This document shows positions 44,221-57,130 of a DNA stretch of 64,000 nt, in pieces. Positions within the stretch are counted from its first letter, which is position 1, and every line of letters starts with the position of its first letter. Position numbers and translations under genes: made by a program. Source of the stretch: Solanum dulcamara (taxonomy: Eukaryota; Streptophyta; Magnoliopsida; Solanales; Solanaceae); NCBI RefSeq assembly GCF_947179165.1, contig NC_077248.1, positions 54,669,732 to 54,733,731 on the forward strand, in the 5' to 3' direction. Under the pieces are notes generated by a model. The model worked only from the letters and a program-made list of their open reading frames with translations. It ran no database searches and was not told the origin of the DNA.

Positions 44221-46277
44221 TGTCACGATCTAAACTAGAGCCTAGGCATGAAAGGAAAATTATGATTCTTGAAAAAACCCCAACCAATATTCTTAGCATA
44301 TCATAAGCATACATAAGGTAATAAATAAATAGAAGCTCATAAAACTCCAAGAAGACATATCATAACTAGAGTGAATCAAGAAAAAATAGACTTTATACAA
44401 ATAGGTCCAATATATCTCTACATGACTACATAGGCGGTGACTAGGACATATTCCTAGCTCATCCTCAATGAAAGTAAGGACGCAACATAAAATAGTCTCA
44501 AAACCTCATCATAGTCTAGAAATGACAACAAGAGGAAAGAATGACCTAGTTTTCCCTCAAAGCATGCGGACTCACCACACAATCTTCAAATGGATCACCA
44601 ACTAGCCACAAGAGTAGGATGGAGTGTCCATCCCTACATTGTAATATAATGTAGGAAATGAAGTATGTGTTAGTATATTTGAATATACTAGGCATGTAGG
44701 CAATGAAATACATAATAAAACTATGTTGTGCAAATGACCATTTCGAATCGCATGATAAAGAAGTAGAAAAATCATAAGTAGGCATAAGAAGAATCAATGC
44801 ACCATAAACCATAAGGGAATCATATAAAAGTAAATGATAGGAGTAGTCTTTTAAAACATCATAAGGACCATACATATGTGGGAGGTAACCGTAATAGACA
44901 ATAAGATCATGCGAGCTATTACATGGAATCTGATGATGCACACATCAAGAAGAGAGAGGCTACTTGCCAAGATAGACTCTATATCATGAGCATGTTCTAT
45001 ATGTGGATCCACTAGGTAGGCCATAAAGGAAATCCTACAATGGAAACATAGTTAAGGGACTAGAAATTGCTACTATGAACTCCTTGGGTTGAGCCCCCAC
45101 CTCAAAGTCCTTTCGGTGCTAAGTCAACATCCCACAAAATACATATCATACCATAAATCATACTTCTCATGAATTGTAAGCTTTCTATAATTCAAAGAAT
45201 TATTCATAAGAATAGCTATTTATCATGTGATTCATGTAATGAGGGTGTATGCCTTCCATCATTATGAATCCTTATCATAAAGATATCATTAGGTTCTTAG
45301 GTCACCCTCTTACATAAAACGTGCTTGAATGCTTGAAATTCATGATCATGACTTATACTTGAAATTAAAGTAGAAACATGAATACATGATCAATTGACTT
45401 GAAAATCATAAAATTGGATTAAAAACTTGCACGATCATATACTTAAAAAGCGATTTATTACTCGGATTGGTTCTCGCATCCCTGTGCCCAAAAGGATATC
45501 AACCCATATGAAAATAATATCAAGAGAAAATATAATTGAAGATACTCATAATCCATATCATGAATCCTAAAGATCAATGTAGAAGAATTCATAGTAAAAC
45601 TCTTCAATTCTTGCAATAACCATCAATTTATATTAAAATATACTCTCAATCATAATTTATTTAATTGAAGTAGAGATCATAAAACCCATATAAATACATA
45701 ATTGAATTTATCAAAAAGGGTAAACATTTATTGGGTTCCATAGGCGAAAGTACCCTTGCATGAAGTACCCACATGCCTTGAATGACAAGATCAAAGAAAC
45801 TTGAAGAAATTGGGAATTTTGATGGAGAGCTTAAGAGTTTTTGTAGAGAGAGAATTATTTGAATAGGTGAATTATAGTAGAATGAATGAGATTGGGGGTT
45901 TAGGATAGTTTATAGGGTCGAATTAGGTCCTAAAAACATCCAAGTTCATTAACTAATAGTTAGAAAAATTTCCAAAGTGTCCCCACATAAAAACTGAATT
46001 CCGATGGAAAATCATACCTAGGTCCGTGACGCGGACTTGTTCCCTGATAGGCCAATTTTGAGCGAATGAAAATTTGATTAGATTTTGACTTGGGGAGTAA
46101 TTACACAGTGGGGGAGCAGGTTTGTTATGCGGACCTATCGCGCACCCTACTGGAAGTGCAATTTCTGGGAAAAATTTATCTTTCAAAATACGTGACCTAA
46201 AAATCTACCAAGGCCATTTTTGCAATGCTTAATCTTATTATAGCATATTCCAACCTTCAAACGCGTGGGATATTACA
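44221..46277 (-). repeat. 5' LTR of gypsy B
   Basis: In plus orientation TGTCACGATCTAAAC...GATATTACA, 2057 bp, collinear with 32715-34753. A GC-richer segment at about 45445-45505 has no counterpart in the other LTR, where about 26 different bases occupy the place. Confidence 0.88.
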
Positions 46278-46640
46278 AAAACTTATTTTATCATATTCTC
46301 TAAAATTCTCTACCATTTGAAAAAATTACTAAAAATTCTACTCTCTTCTATTCTCGGATACATCACTTTATGCGATGTATCAGTTAGATACATCACTTTA
46401 CATGATATATCAAGACATTGAGTGATGTATCCGAATGCTGAATGATATATCTGGAATCGAGACGTGATGTATCGAGACGTTGAGGGATATATTCAGAACT
46501 GAGTTGCGATGTATCGTGGCATTTTTGGGATGTATCCAGATTCCACAAAATTTAAGGATTTTTGTAATTTGAAAAAGAATAAGGATAGGATGTAATTTGC
46601 TCTTAAAAATTATGGAATTTGTGTAATCCCTACTAACTTT
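46278..46640. repeat. GATGTATC-rich repeat (right of gypsy B)
   Basis: From 46352 to 46545 the word GATGTATC, or GATATATC, occurs about eight times at 17-27 bp steps, plus two copies of the complement GATACATC at the left. The sequence between is of the type TTGAGTGATGTATCCGAATG. An AT-rich tail with ATTTGTGTAATCCC follows. It resembles a dispersed Solanaceae repeat of unclear class. Confidence 0.6.
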
Positions 46641-47379
46641 TTCATCCTCTCATAAAAAGCATAATTAGTACTCCTCTCATATAATATTAGTTATCCACCA
46701 TACTATGAATAATGTTTCAAATTATTTATGAATTTACAAAATCAAGATAGAATTAATTAAAAAAATTCACTTTAGCCTATCAATTAGTTATTTTTTGAAA
46801 GTGTAAACAAGTTTGTAAAGTCTTAAAAAGGTTCTTAAGGGTAAAATTTACAAAACTACCCTTCTTATTTATGATTTCTGAATTGGTGTGCAAAGGTAAA
46901 AGTAAAAAAATAATATGAGACAAAGGAAGCATTGATTTTAACATATGTATAAAATTCTATTAATAAATAAAGGAGATCACACAAAATTTAAATTTAAATT
47001 TTTACCTTTCTTATCTATTTCAAATTTCTTTGCTTACGACTATAATGATTTGTCCCGTCGTTATTAAAAATATCCGCGATAAAATATCTAAATTTAAAAT
47101 TTTGTATATCTAGTCGAGATCCGCTCTACCTTGGCTAACAAAGATTTAGTTTTACGCTGAGAGAATTGAAGAGGAACTACCTAGGATTACTATAGTAGGG
47201 TAGCGAGCCCTAGGATGCAATAGCAGTACCCAACAATGGCCCTAGCAAAAATAAACCCTTTTTATTCTTATTTCAAGTTCTAAAAGGGTTGCCTCTCCCT
47301 AAAAATTTTCTAGGGCTATTCTTAAGAGAAAATAATTGATAGCAGAGAGCCAATGCTCTCGAGAACTGCATCTCTGAAT
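46641..47379. other. AT-rich to mixed DNA, no gene seen
   Basis: 46641-47060 is AT-rich. 47100-47350 is more balanced (CTCTACCTTGGCTAACAAAG, AGTAGGGTAGCGAGCCCTAG) but has no long frame. Part of it may belong to the LTR that follows. Confidence 0.4.
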
Positions 47380-48496
47380 CTCATTTTAGCAAGTTGAATA
47401 TTTATTGATTGGTCTTCAAACATACTTGGAGTTCCGAATTGACTTAGATGCATTTATACCTTTAAGTTTAATAGTTATTGATGGATGTTCAGACATGTTT
47501 GATCTTATGACATGACTATGATGCTTAAGATTGTATGAGTTACCGTCTGATGAAATCATTGCCTTTTTGTGTAGTAAGTATACTTATATTATGGTATATT
47601 GAGTTATTTGTGTGAGAGTGGTAATTGTAAAAAAGGAAGTCATAGATTATGAGTGGTTCGGAGCCTAGATAAGCTTCTGGATAGTTACATCTATTCAGAG
47701 AGATGATACCATATCAATATGGTACTTGGATGAAGCTGCCCCTGCAGGTCATGGCTATTGGGGACAAATAAGACCTCTAGCGTGTGTGTACACCTTAGAG
47801 TTTTTGTGTGAGTTGTTATTGAGATTTTTGAAATAGTTGATGGTTGTGTGACCTGTTATTTGATATGATCTATTCTGTTGTAATTATACTTGTTACTTGG
47901 TGAACTATTACTATGTATTGGATGTCTAATAATATAGTTGAGGGGGCTAATCACTAGATATATTTGTCTTATAAAAATAAAGGTCTGAGGGTTAGAAACG
48001 AATGAGGGTGATTGGAGTGGTGTAGGGTCTTCATATTGAACTCATGATTTGTATGTTATGTGGTGTGATTAAGCATTGTTGATTCAGGATGCTTAAAAGT
48101 ACGTGTGGCGTGTGGATACTACTCTTACTACATCCTTTTTTGGGTGTAGATGTGTTGTAAATTGACTAGAAATCTTTTACGTGAAGCGGTGATTAATCAT
48201 CCTCAACTTCTGCATATTTATTTTCGATGAAAGTTGTGTTCTTTTCTTGTCTTATTTTATTTAGAAGATCTTGTACATGCTTACACGAGGTCATGGCAGT
48301 CAATTGTTAGTTCAAAGTAACATTTATATTATTAATGATACTGAATTTTGTAAGTTTGACCTTGAAAAGTGTATCTAATATGTTTTAAAAGATTTGTGAC
48401 TGATTTTCCACAAAATTTTAGTTGGGTGGTAAGGGCTCCACTATCTAGTTAGGAATAGAGTAGGTGCCCGCACGATTTTATAATTTGAATCGTGAC
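47380..48496 (+). repeat. Orphan gypsy-type LTR, 3' part or solo
   Basis: Ends GTGCCCGCACGATTTTATAA...ATCGTGACA at 48496, a typical plant gypsy LTR end. Inside are GCTGCCCCTGCAGGTCATGG and GTGTGTGTACACC, known to me from Solanaceae gypsy LTRs. No primer site follows and no internal region precedes, so it is a truncated or solo LTR. The left border is not resolved. Confidence 0.4.
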
Positions 48497-48725
48497 AATA
48501 ACCAATAACTATCCCATGAGTTTAGCAAGTTCTCTCATAAATTCTTTCTTCTCTTTTCTCAACAATGGATATACAACAATTATATTATATAGTATAATAT
48601 TATGCACTATTACTTTTATATGATATAATATTATTTTATACTTTCAATGTGATTGTCCAAATAATTTTATATCATGCATTCTGGTTATTTTAATATATAT
48701 AATAAAAATACACATAACTATTAAG

Positions 48726-50144
48726 TTTTTTTGGTAAACAGAGAGCTATATTAATAATAAAAAATCTACCGAGAACAGAGTTGTGACTGAGCCACAGTAG
48801 TTTTGGTTGCCACTATTCCACCAATAATATTTACAACAAATATAAAAGACATATTATAAGTGTTACTACACATTGTACTACTAATATCATATATAGTAGA
48901 AGAATTATGATTCAAGACATTTATCCTCCTAATGGAGATGGTGCAGGTTTCATCGTTAATCCAAATATTTTTCAGTGATGGTGGCAGTTTTCAAAAAGCT
49001 GCATAGAAGTGGGATTTTTAGTAGTGGTGGTGGATATCGACTCTAGTCTATCAACAAGTCAATTTTGTTCTTTATAGATGTGTTCCACTTGCGGGCTATT
49101 TAGCCTCCGAAGGAGGCCCCTGAAATCATTCAAATTATTTGTTAGGGCTGAGAAACTGATGCGTCAATTTTTACTTTCATAGAGTGAAAATTTAATTGGA
49201 CAACCTTTCAAAAGTTCATGTAATTCAGCGTGAAATATTAGCGATAGTAGAAGAACATATAAATTCAACTTTCATAGGCCAGTCCTATCCCAAAAGACCC
49301 TACCCAACCTTACTAGATTTGTATTAGAGTAACTTCAATATTAAGCATATAATGAGAAGACTGTGGTGGTTTCCACGTAAGACTTAGTGGGATAGTAGAA
49401 TGCATATGGTTTATTTTGCCTTCTAGAAATCAAAGTTCACAAGCTAGAGTTTTGACGATATTATAATCAATTGTGAGAGGCTTAAGATACAAAAAAGAAC
49501 TTATTGTGTTACATTCAAATGAGCCATAAACAAAAAGGGATGAAAACTAGAAAATAGACATGGTCTAAAGTTTTGTTGAAATAAAGGTGTACGAATCTAC
49601 GTAACCATTAAGATAGTTCAGGGTACTGAGTTGTAAGGAATCATATGAAAGGATGCAATGCCTATGTAGTCCCAAAGATGGTCAAGTTTTGGGAAATATA
49701 TCAAAAGATGATTGATACTTTTAAATTTTGTAGTATCACCCAATCTATATATGGTGTTAGGCAGACATTGATATTATGTGGCAACCTAGCTGTTGGTAAG
49801 CGATTGCGAATAATTTCCATAAGAAGTGCTTAAGATTTGGGAGTATTTTGTGCTGCCAAATCTAACATAAATAATCAAATACGGATGGGCAACCTGACAA
49901 AGCCTCGCAAGGCCCCAAATAATTCAATCATAGGAGTTTGCAAATAGTGGAAAGTGGACTGAATGGTTGATGTGATATCCCACTCCCTTTGTGGATGGTA
50001 AAAACTTACCATTTTATACAGTTCTTGTTAGGGAAGTGGCCCAATAATGGTTCATGTAATAATAGCTCCCCGAGCACTTTAAGGGTTTGACCAAAAGAAT
50101 ATGTGTACCAAGAGCATATGTTCACACAAGACCTGCTTGATAAT
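48726..50144 (-). pseudogene. LINE C 3' part: zf-RVT and RNase H end
   Basis: On the minus strand IWQHKILPNLKHFLWKLF (about 49850-49800) is the conserved zf-RVT segment (norm: IWKLPILPKLKHFLWKL). The end at about 49150-49000 gives NNLNDFRGLLRRLNSPQVEH followed by IYKEQN, stop, LVDRLE, which matches the RNase H finish (HIYREGNQVADRLA). Everything between is heavily decayed and read in all three frames. Untranslated 3' sequence continues to the A run at 48726. Confidence 0.65.
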
Positions 50145-51429
50145 AAGACCATCCCCGTGTGAGACTATTCTAAGTACGATACACACAATAATGAGAGGCA
50201 AATGCATTGTTTGACCTGGAAATACTTGATTCAAATCATGACACTCAAGTGGGCTAACATCTCAACATCTCAATAAGGGTTAATTTAAATGTCAAGTCAA
50301 TCTCATAATAAAAGTCTCACAGTACTTAAGGTATAAGGTAGCTCAATCTCAAGACTCAATACTTGAAAGTAAGATTTAAAACAGACTCTGAAAGTACCTA
50401 TCTGACTCAACTCTGAATCTATCTCCAAAGCCTCTATCAACTATCAAAAAGGTGTCAAGACAAGCCTGCGGCTACCTCAAAAGAAACCACTCATAAGTAA
50501 TAACTCAAATAAATGTGATTCCTTCGAAAGAAAGAAGGTCTCACCATTATCAAGAAGGAAAAGATCTTCAACGAGGCGCTTGTTGATGATCTCTAGCACA
50601 TGTATCTGCATCATAAAACTATATAGGTCAAATGGCATCAGTACATGAAATATACGAGTATGTAAAATAGCTGAAGGAAACACAATTCAATAACTCAACC
50701 TCAAGGAAACTCAACCCAACAGACTCAACTCAAAGGCATCTCGATCAACTAATAATAGTATGCAAGTTTATGGTGACCAAGCTTTAAAAGAAGACACTAG
50801 AATATGCTACTCGGCCAAATCCAATCAATCATTTTTAGGGAGTTTCTCTAACCAACAACAATCACTTATGAGCTAGAGATGATATAACACTTTGCACTGC
50901 CATTGTCGCAGCCCATCCAATACCTTGCCAGGGACGATCAAACTCAATAGATCCATAATAAATCAAAGTCCATCATTTTGGGACTTGATAGGCATAGCCT
51001 CTATCCTACACTGGCTATGGAGTTTATGCGATTCAATTTGTTATTTACTCTTATCCAAATCAGTGCTCAATACTAATCCTAAAGACTCAATATGATCATA
51101 AGCTCAATCAACTCATTATAATCAAATAAACTCATTTAGTCTCATTGAAATTATCAATCTCAACTCATCTGAATCATCAAACTCTTAGTGTAAAGCATGC
51201 ATTTGACTCATTCATAACTCCTCAAGAGTCTATCTCAAATCAATCATGTAGCTCAATGCTCAACTCATTTATACTCAATGCTCATGCTCTTTCAAACCTC
51301 AATAAAATATGCATAGACTCAGTTTAAAAGTAGTAAATGCATAAAAATCATTCTCCACATCTCAAAATAAATACATATACTACAAAAATCATCAACTCAG
51401 TAGGCGTTCATGGGAATGAAATCATGAAC
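50145..51429 (-). repeat. 3' LTR of gypsy C, first part
   Basis: Collinear with 58690-59880 from CACTCAAGTGGGCTAACATC (50226) to GGGAATGAAATCATGAAC (51429). The outer 80 bp are too diverged to align by eye. Plus-strand frames here are by-products. Confidence 0.75.
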
Positions 51430-53812
51430 GGTAAAACCCAAAAGTTGGAAAGTCAAAAAATGAGGAACAAAAGGTGAAATCCTAGAAAATTTTAGATTTT
51501 GGTACCAGGTGATGACCATGAAGGCCATCACGGGATGTAGACAGCACCACGACTCATGGTGAGCCAACGTGGTGGTAGTGTTGAAATACATTCCTATAGG
51601 GAAGTCCCTACGTCAAGGGACCACGGGCTGTGGTGAGCACCACGATCTGTGGTGACCCCTCCCCTAAGGCCCTTAGAAAATTTCCAAAGTCCAGGACCAT
51701 GTTTCACCATCACGAGTCGTATAGCCTTTCATGGATTGCGGTGGGGCTCGTAGTCAGCACCCCTATAGACCATCCTGCAAGTCCTACATTACACCAGTTA
51801 TTCACGGACTGTGATGACCTTTACAGACCATCATGGTCTCTATGAAGGAAGTCTTGAAACTATTCCTACAAACCTCAAGAATTTTAGTCCAAGAAAACCA
51901 CCACGGAAGACCACCACAGACCATGGTGCCCTTCACGGGCCATGGTGGTCTCATGGTGGGTAGCCTTCCCAATATTCTTTTCAGAATTTCTAAGTTCAGG
52001 TTCATGGAGGGGACCACAGACCGTAGTTCCCATCATGTTCCGTGGTGATGGCCCGTTATGGGTTTTGAATTTAGTTTTAATGAAGGTTATTTTAGTCTTT
52101 TCCATATACCTCATTAATATATGTGGACATTTTGGGACTTAATTCCTAAATATTAACTACCCTAAAGTCTTCTAACCCTTTCATTCTCAATATATCTCCC
52201 AAAAACCCCAAAGCCTTCTCTCCCAAGTTTCTCTCAAGGTTTTCTTCTCTCTCAAGTAAATTCAAAAGGGTTCTTCAAGATCAAGCTTTCAATCTCTATA
52301 ATCTAAGGATAATCAAGGTTAAGGTATGTGGGATTTCATCCATGAGTTTCTTTCACCCATGGAATCCCAAAGATTGTTTCTCAATTCTCTCATAAATTCT
52401 TCCATTAAAAGCCCTATTGCATGATTTTTATTGGATCTTCTTAATTATGATATCTTTCAATATTATTAGCCTAATTATGTATAATTCACATTATATTGCA
52501 TGATTTCAAGTTAAATTTCCATCACTACTAATATATGCTAGTTTCAACTATGATTTTGAGATATAAACATAATTTTCATGTTATATTTTATGAAAGCTTT
52601 ATGCTATAAATTAAAGATGCCTTATGCAAAGAAGTTTATGAATGATGATTCTATGATGTTTCAAGAAAAGTTAAAGATAGTAAAAGTTAAGTCCCTAAAG
52701 ATGTTTATGATCAAAGATAAATGATGAAAGGCCTACACCTACATTGCATGAGTTATATGTGAGATGAGCTAATCCTATGATTTATTATGATGATGTTATA
52801 TGAGTTATTCTTATGATGTTTTATAAAGATGGGTTGATATTAGTTATTATCTTTCTCTATGATGTTTTTGATTAGGATTTTTGAGTTCCGTTGGGATATT
52901 GCTCAAGCATCGAGAGGAATTTTAGGTGGGATTCAGTTCGTTAACACATATAGTTACCCAAACAAATCCTAGTAGCAACCTTTAGACCCAAACTACGCTA
53001 CCTGCGTAGGTTTACATATGCCTATATGGCGAAACTAATGGATCCACATAGCACAGTTAAAAAAGTTACTTATGGAGTATGCCCTGGCAAGGTAGCCTCT
53101 CCTGTCTCGATGAAGGAGTCATCGGTATCCATGTATTAGCTCGCATGGTCTTATATATTGGTTAAACGTCCTATCCCACAAAGTTTCATTTAAGGTATGA
53201 ATTTTTATGATGATTATGAGATTCTTTTGATGTATTGACCAATGAGATAAGTGTTTTAATGTTTTCATGATTTTAGACATGTTTTAAAGATATTGATCTT
53301 GCATCTCATGATTCATATTTATTATGTCTTATGTTTATTGTTCATGCATATTCTCACATGCTTGGTTCATTCCGTGTACTAACACATACTTTTTGTCTGT
53401 ATTATATGATAATGTAGGAATCAACGATCATGCTCATCCTCCTCCCGCTTGTGGCTAGAGTTTACTATTAGTTTTTTGTTGGTGAGTCCTCACAGTTTGA
53501 GGACATACCATTTATTTCTCATTTGACAGTCATACTTCATTTCTTCTATGTTGTCTATTGGGTGAGTTGGGAAATTGTGTCATGCCCCCATCTAGTATTA
53601 GAGGCATGTTGGATAGCAAGAGTCTATGTTGTCTATTATTAAGTATTTTTGAGACTTATGTTCTTATTGAGGATTTTGCTTCCTTATCTTGATTTAGTTT
53701 GACTGTGTATTACCTTATGTATTCTCATGAATGTTATGCTAAGAGGCTTAGTTGGAGTCCTCTTGAATTCTAATCGACATGTTACGACTAGGCCCTAGTG
53801 TGGATCGTGACA
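51430..53812 (+). repeat. Solo LTR of a Tekay-like gypsy family
   Basis: A 2383 bp block starts GGTAAAACCC (TG start changed to GG) and ends GATCGTGACA. The duplication TGAAC flanks it at 51425-51429 and 53813-53817. It contains segments shared with the LTRs of gypsy A (GGTATGTGGGATTTCATCCATG near 52323, GGTGAGTCCTCA near 53481). A CCACGG/CCGTGG-rich cluster lies at 51600-52050. No internal region is present, so it is the product of recombination between two LTRs of a once complete element. Confidence 0.85.
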
Positions 53813-54709
<897 letters not shown>

Positions 54710-54721
54710 TATATCCCTCTT
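54710..54721 (-). promoter_or_regulatory. Polypurine tract of gypsy C
   Basis: Read on the minus strand AAGAGGGATATA, directly before the 3' LTR. Confidence 0.75.
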
Positions 54722-54870
54722 GGGATCATTCGGTGGTGAATGATGAGAAATCTAGGAATCCTCTCAAGGAATAAATTCAAATCAAAAACTTAGATCCTCA
54801 AACAATCAACTAATCACTACTTGGACTAAAGAATACACATTATATAGTCAAATTTGGAATGACCATCAAC

Positions 54871-57130
54871 TTAGAGATAAGGAAAAGGAACATTACCATT
54901 AATACCATTATTAGAAGGCACAAATAGATGAGGGTATTTATCCTTCATATCCTCTTCAGATTCCCATATAGCCTCTTCAAAAAAGTGATTTTGCCATAGA
55001 ACCTTGACTGAAGCAACCTCTTTGGTTCTTAATTTGCAAACCTGATGATCAAGAATTTGAACTGCAATCTCCTCATATGTCAAATTCACTTTCACCTAAA
55101 TCCTCTCAGTAGGCACAATTAGTGAAGCATCTCCCAAGCATTTCTTAGGTATGGAGATATGGAATACTGGGTGGACAACATCTAACTCTGGCAGGAGCTC
55201 TAACTCATAGGCAATATTTCCAACTCTGTTCACGATCAAGTAAGTGACAATGTAACGCAAACACAACCTCTGTTTCTTGCCAAACCTCATAACTCCCTTC
55301 ATGGGTGGAACTTTCCGATAAACACAATCTTTTACTTCAAACTCCAAGTCTCTTCTCCTAATATTAGTATAAGACTTTTGTCGGCTTTGGGATGTATTTA
55401 GCCTTTACTAGATGATCTTTATCTCCTCTATGGCTTGATGAACCAAGTCTGGCCTAATCAACATAGATTCACCAACCTCAAACAAACTGATCAGCGATCT
55501 ATATCTCCTTCTATAAAAAAAAACCTTATATGAAGTCATCTGGATACTCAAATGGAAGTTGTTATTATATGTAAACTCAATGAGCGGCAAGTTTTCATAA
55601 CAATTACCTTTGAAATCGATGATGCATGCTCTCAGCATATCCTCAAGGGCCTGAATGGTGCACTCTACCTTACCATTAGTATGCGGATGAAAAGCGGTAC
55701 TAATATTCACCTTCAAACCCAAACATTCTTCTAAGTTAGCTTAGTAAATGGAGATGATATAGAGGGAAGACCCTCAACAAACCTGTGGTAGTAGCCAACC
55801 AAACCCAAAAAACTCTTTATGTCAGCCGGGGAGGTAGGCCTTGGCCAGTTATTCACTATCTCAATCTTCTGCGAATCAACTCAAAAACCTTTACCAAATA
55901 CAACATGGCCTAAGAATGCCATGAAAGCAAGTCAGAATTCACATTTTTAAAATTTAGCATACAACTCTCTATCTTTGAGAGTCTGAAGAATAATCCTAAG
56001 ATGATTGACATGCTCCTCCATAATTCTGGAGTATATCAATATGTCGTCGATAACACAATCATGAATATGTCTAAATACTTCTTGAACACTCGATTCATAA
56101 GGTCCATACATAATGCAGGAGTTTTAGTCAAACCAAAGGACATAACAATGAACTCGAAGTGAACATATTGGGTTTGGAAAGTTATCTTTGGAATGTCACA
56201 CTTCCTCACTTTCAACTGATGATAGACTGATCTGAGGTCTATCTTTGAGAAACAAGTAGCACCATGGAGTTGGTCAAATAGATCATACATTCTGGGAAGA
56301 GGGTACTTCTTCTTAATGGTGACCTTATTCAACTAACAATAATCAATACTCATTCGGAGGGAACCATCTTTCTCTTAGCACGAATAGGACATAAGCGCCC
56401 CAAGGTGAAATACTCAGCCTAATGAATCCCTTATCGAAGAGATCTTTTAATTGATCCTTAAAATCTTTCAACTCAGTGGATACCATTCTATATGGAAAAA
56501 TAGAGATAGGCTGCGTATCCGGAAGAAGATCAATCCCAAGGTCAATCTCCCTTTTTGGAGGGACTCTGGGCAAATCATTAGGGAAGACCTCAAAATTTTC
56601 ATTGACTATAAGAACTTAGTCAAGGGATGAATTCTCCACTCTATCATCTCTAACCCGAACTATGTGCTACGTACGACCCTTGGAGATTAAATTTCTAGCC
56701 CTAAGGTATTAAATGAATTTACCCCTAGGTATTGTTGGACTACCCTTCCACTCTATGATAGGTTTATTTGGAAATTGAAAGTGGACAACTGAGTTCTACA
56801 ATCAACCAAGGCATAATAAATATAAAGCCAGTCCATGTCCAGAATTACAACAATATCAACTATCTCTATCTCAACTAAGTCAGCCATGCTATCTCTATGA
56901 TAAATAGTTATAGGAAAATCTCTATAGACCCTCTCAGTTAGAATAGACTCACCAATAGGAGTAGAAACAATAAAAGGCTCAAGAAGAAGCTCGGGAAGGA
57001 TCTCAAAATTATTAGTCACCTAAGGGGTCAAAAAAGACAACGTAGCACCTGGATCAAGCAAAGCATAAACATCAAAAGTAAAAACTCGAAGCATACCAAT
57101 GACAACATCTGGCGAGTTCTTCTGATCTTG
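54871..57130 (-). pseudogene. Gypsy C pol, deletion derivative
   Basis: Protease: VYALLDPGATLSFLTP (about 57075-57020), intact site of this lineage. RT 56573-56036: [71 protein letters not shown] with the first catalytic Asp, and [20 protein letters not shown]. At the palm (about 56052) one base is missing before IDDILIY, so the frame is lost just at the active site. The RT end GLVGYYHRFVEGLPSI is at about 55820-55770. At about 55735 the sequence jumps to GLKVNISTAFHPHTNGKVEC, the last third of integrase with its Glu kept; RNase H and the two Asp regions are deleted. The chromo-like tail YEEIAVQILDHQVCKLRTKE and ASVKVLWQN ends at 54871. Confidence 0.85.

Larger units (their letters stand above)
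32715..46277 (-). mobile_element. Gypsy B: Tekay-type element with nested LINE and MITE
   Basis: LTRs 32715-34753 and 44221-46277, primer site at 44205, gag and RT start at 43759-41776, then LINE B, then RNase H to chromo-like tail at 37020-34965. All gypsy parts read on the minus strand. The 5 bp flanks (ACCAA at 32710-32714, AAAAC at 46278-46282) do not match, so the target duplication is lost or the ends come from recombination. The LTRs are clearly homologous but diverged. Confidence 0.88.

Noticed and set aside
51630..52142. Several overlapping frames on both strands rich in His, Gly and Trp
   Set aside because: They arise from the CCACGG/CCGTGG word cluster in the solo LTR; no protein motif.
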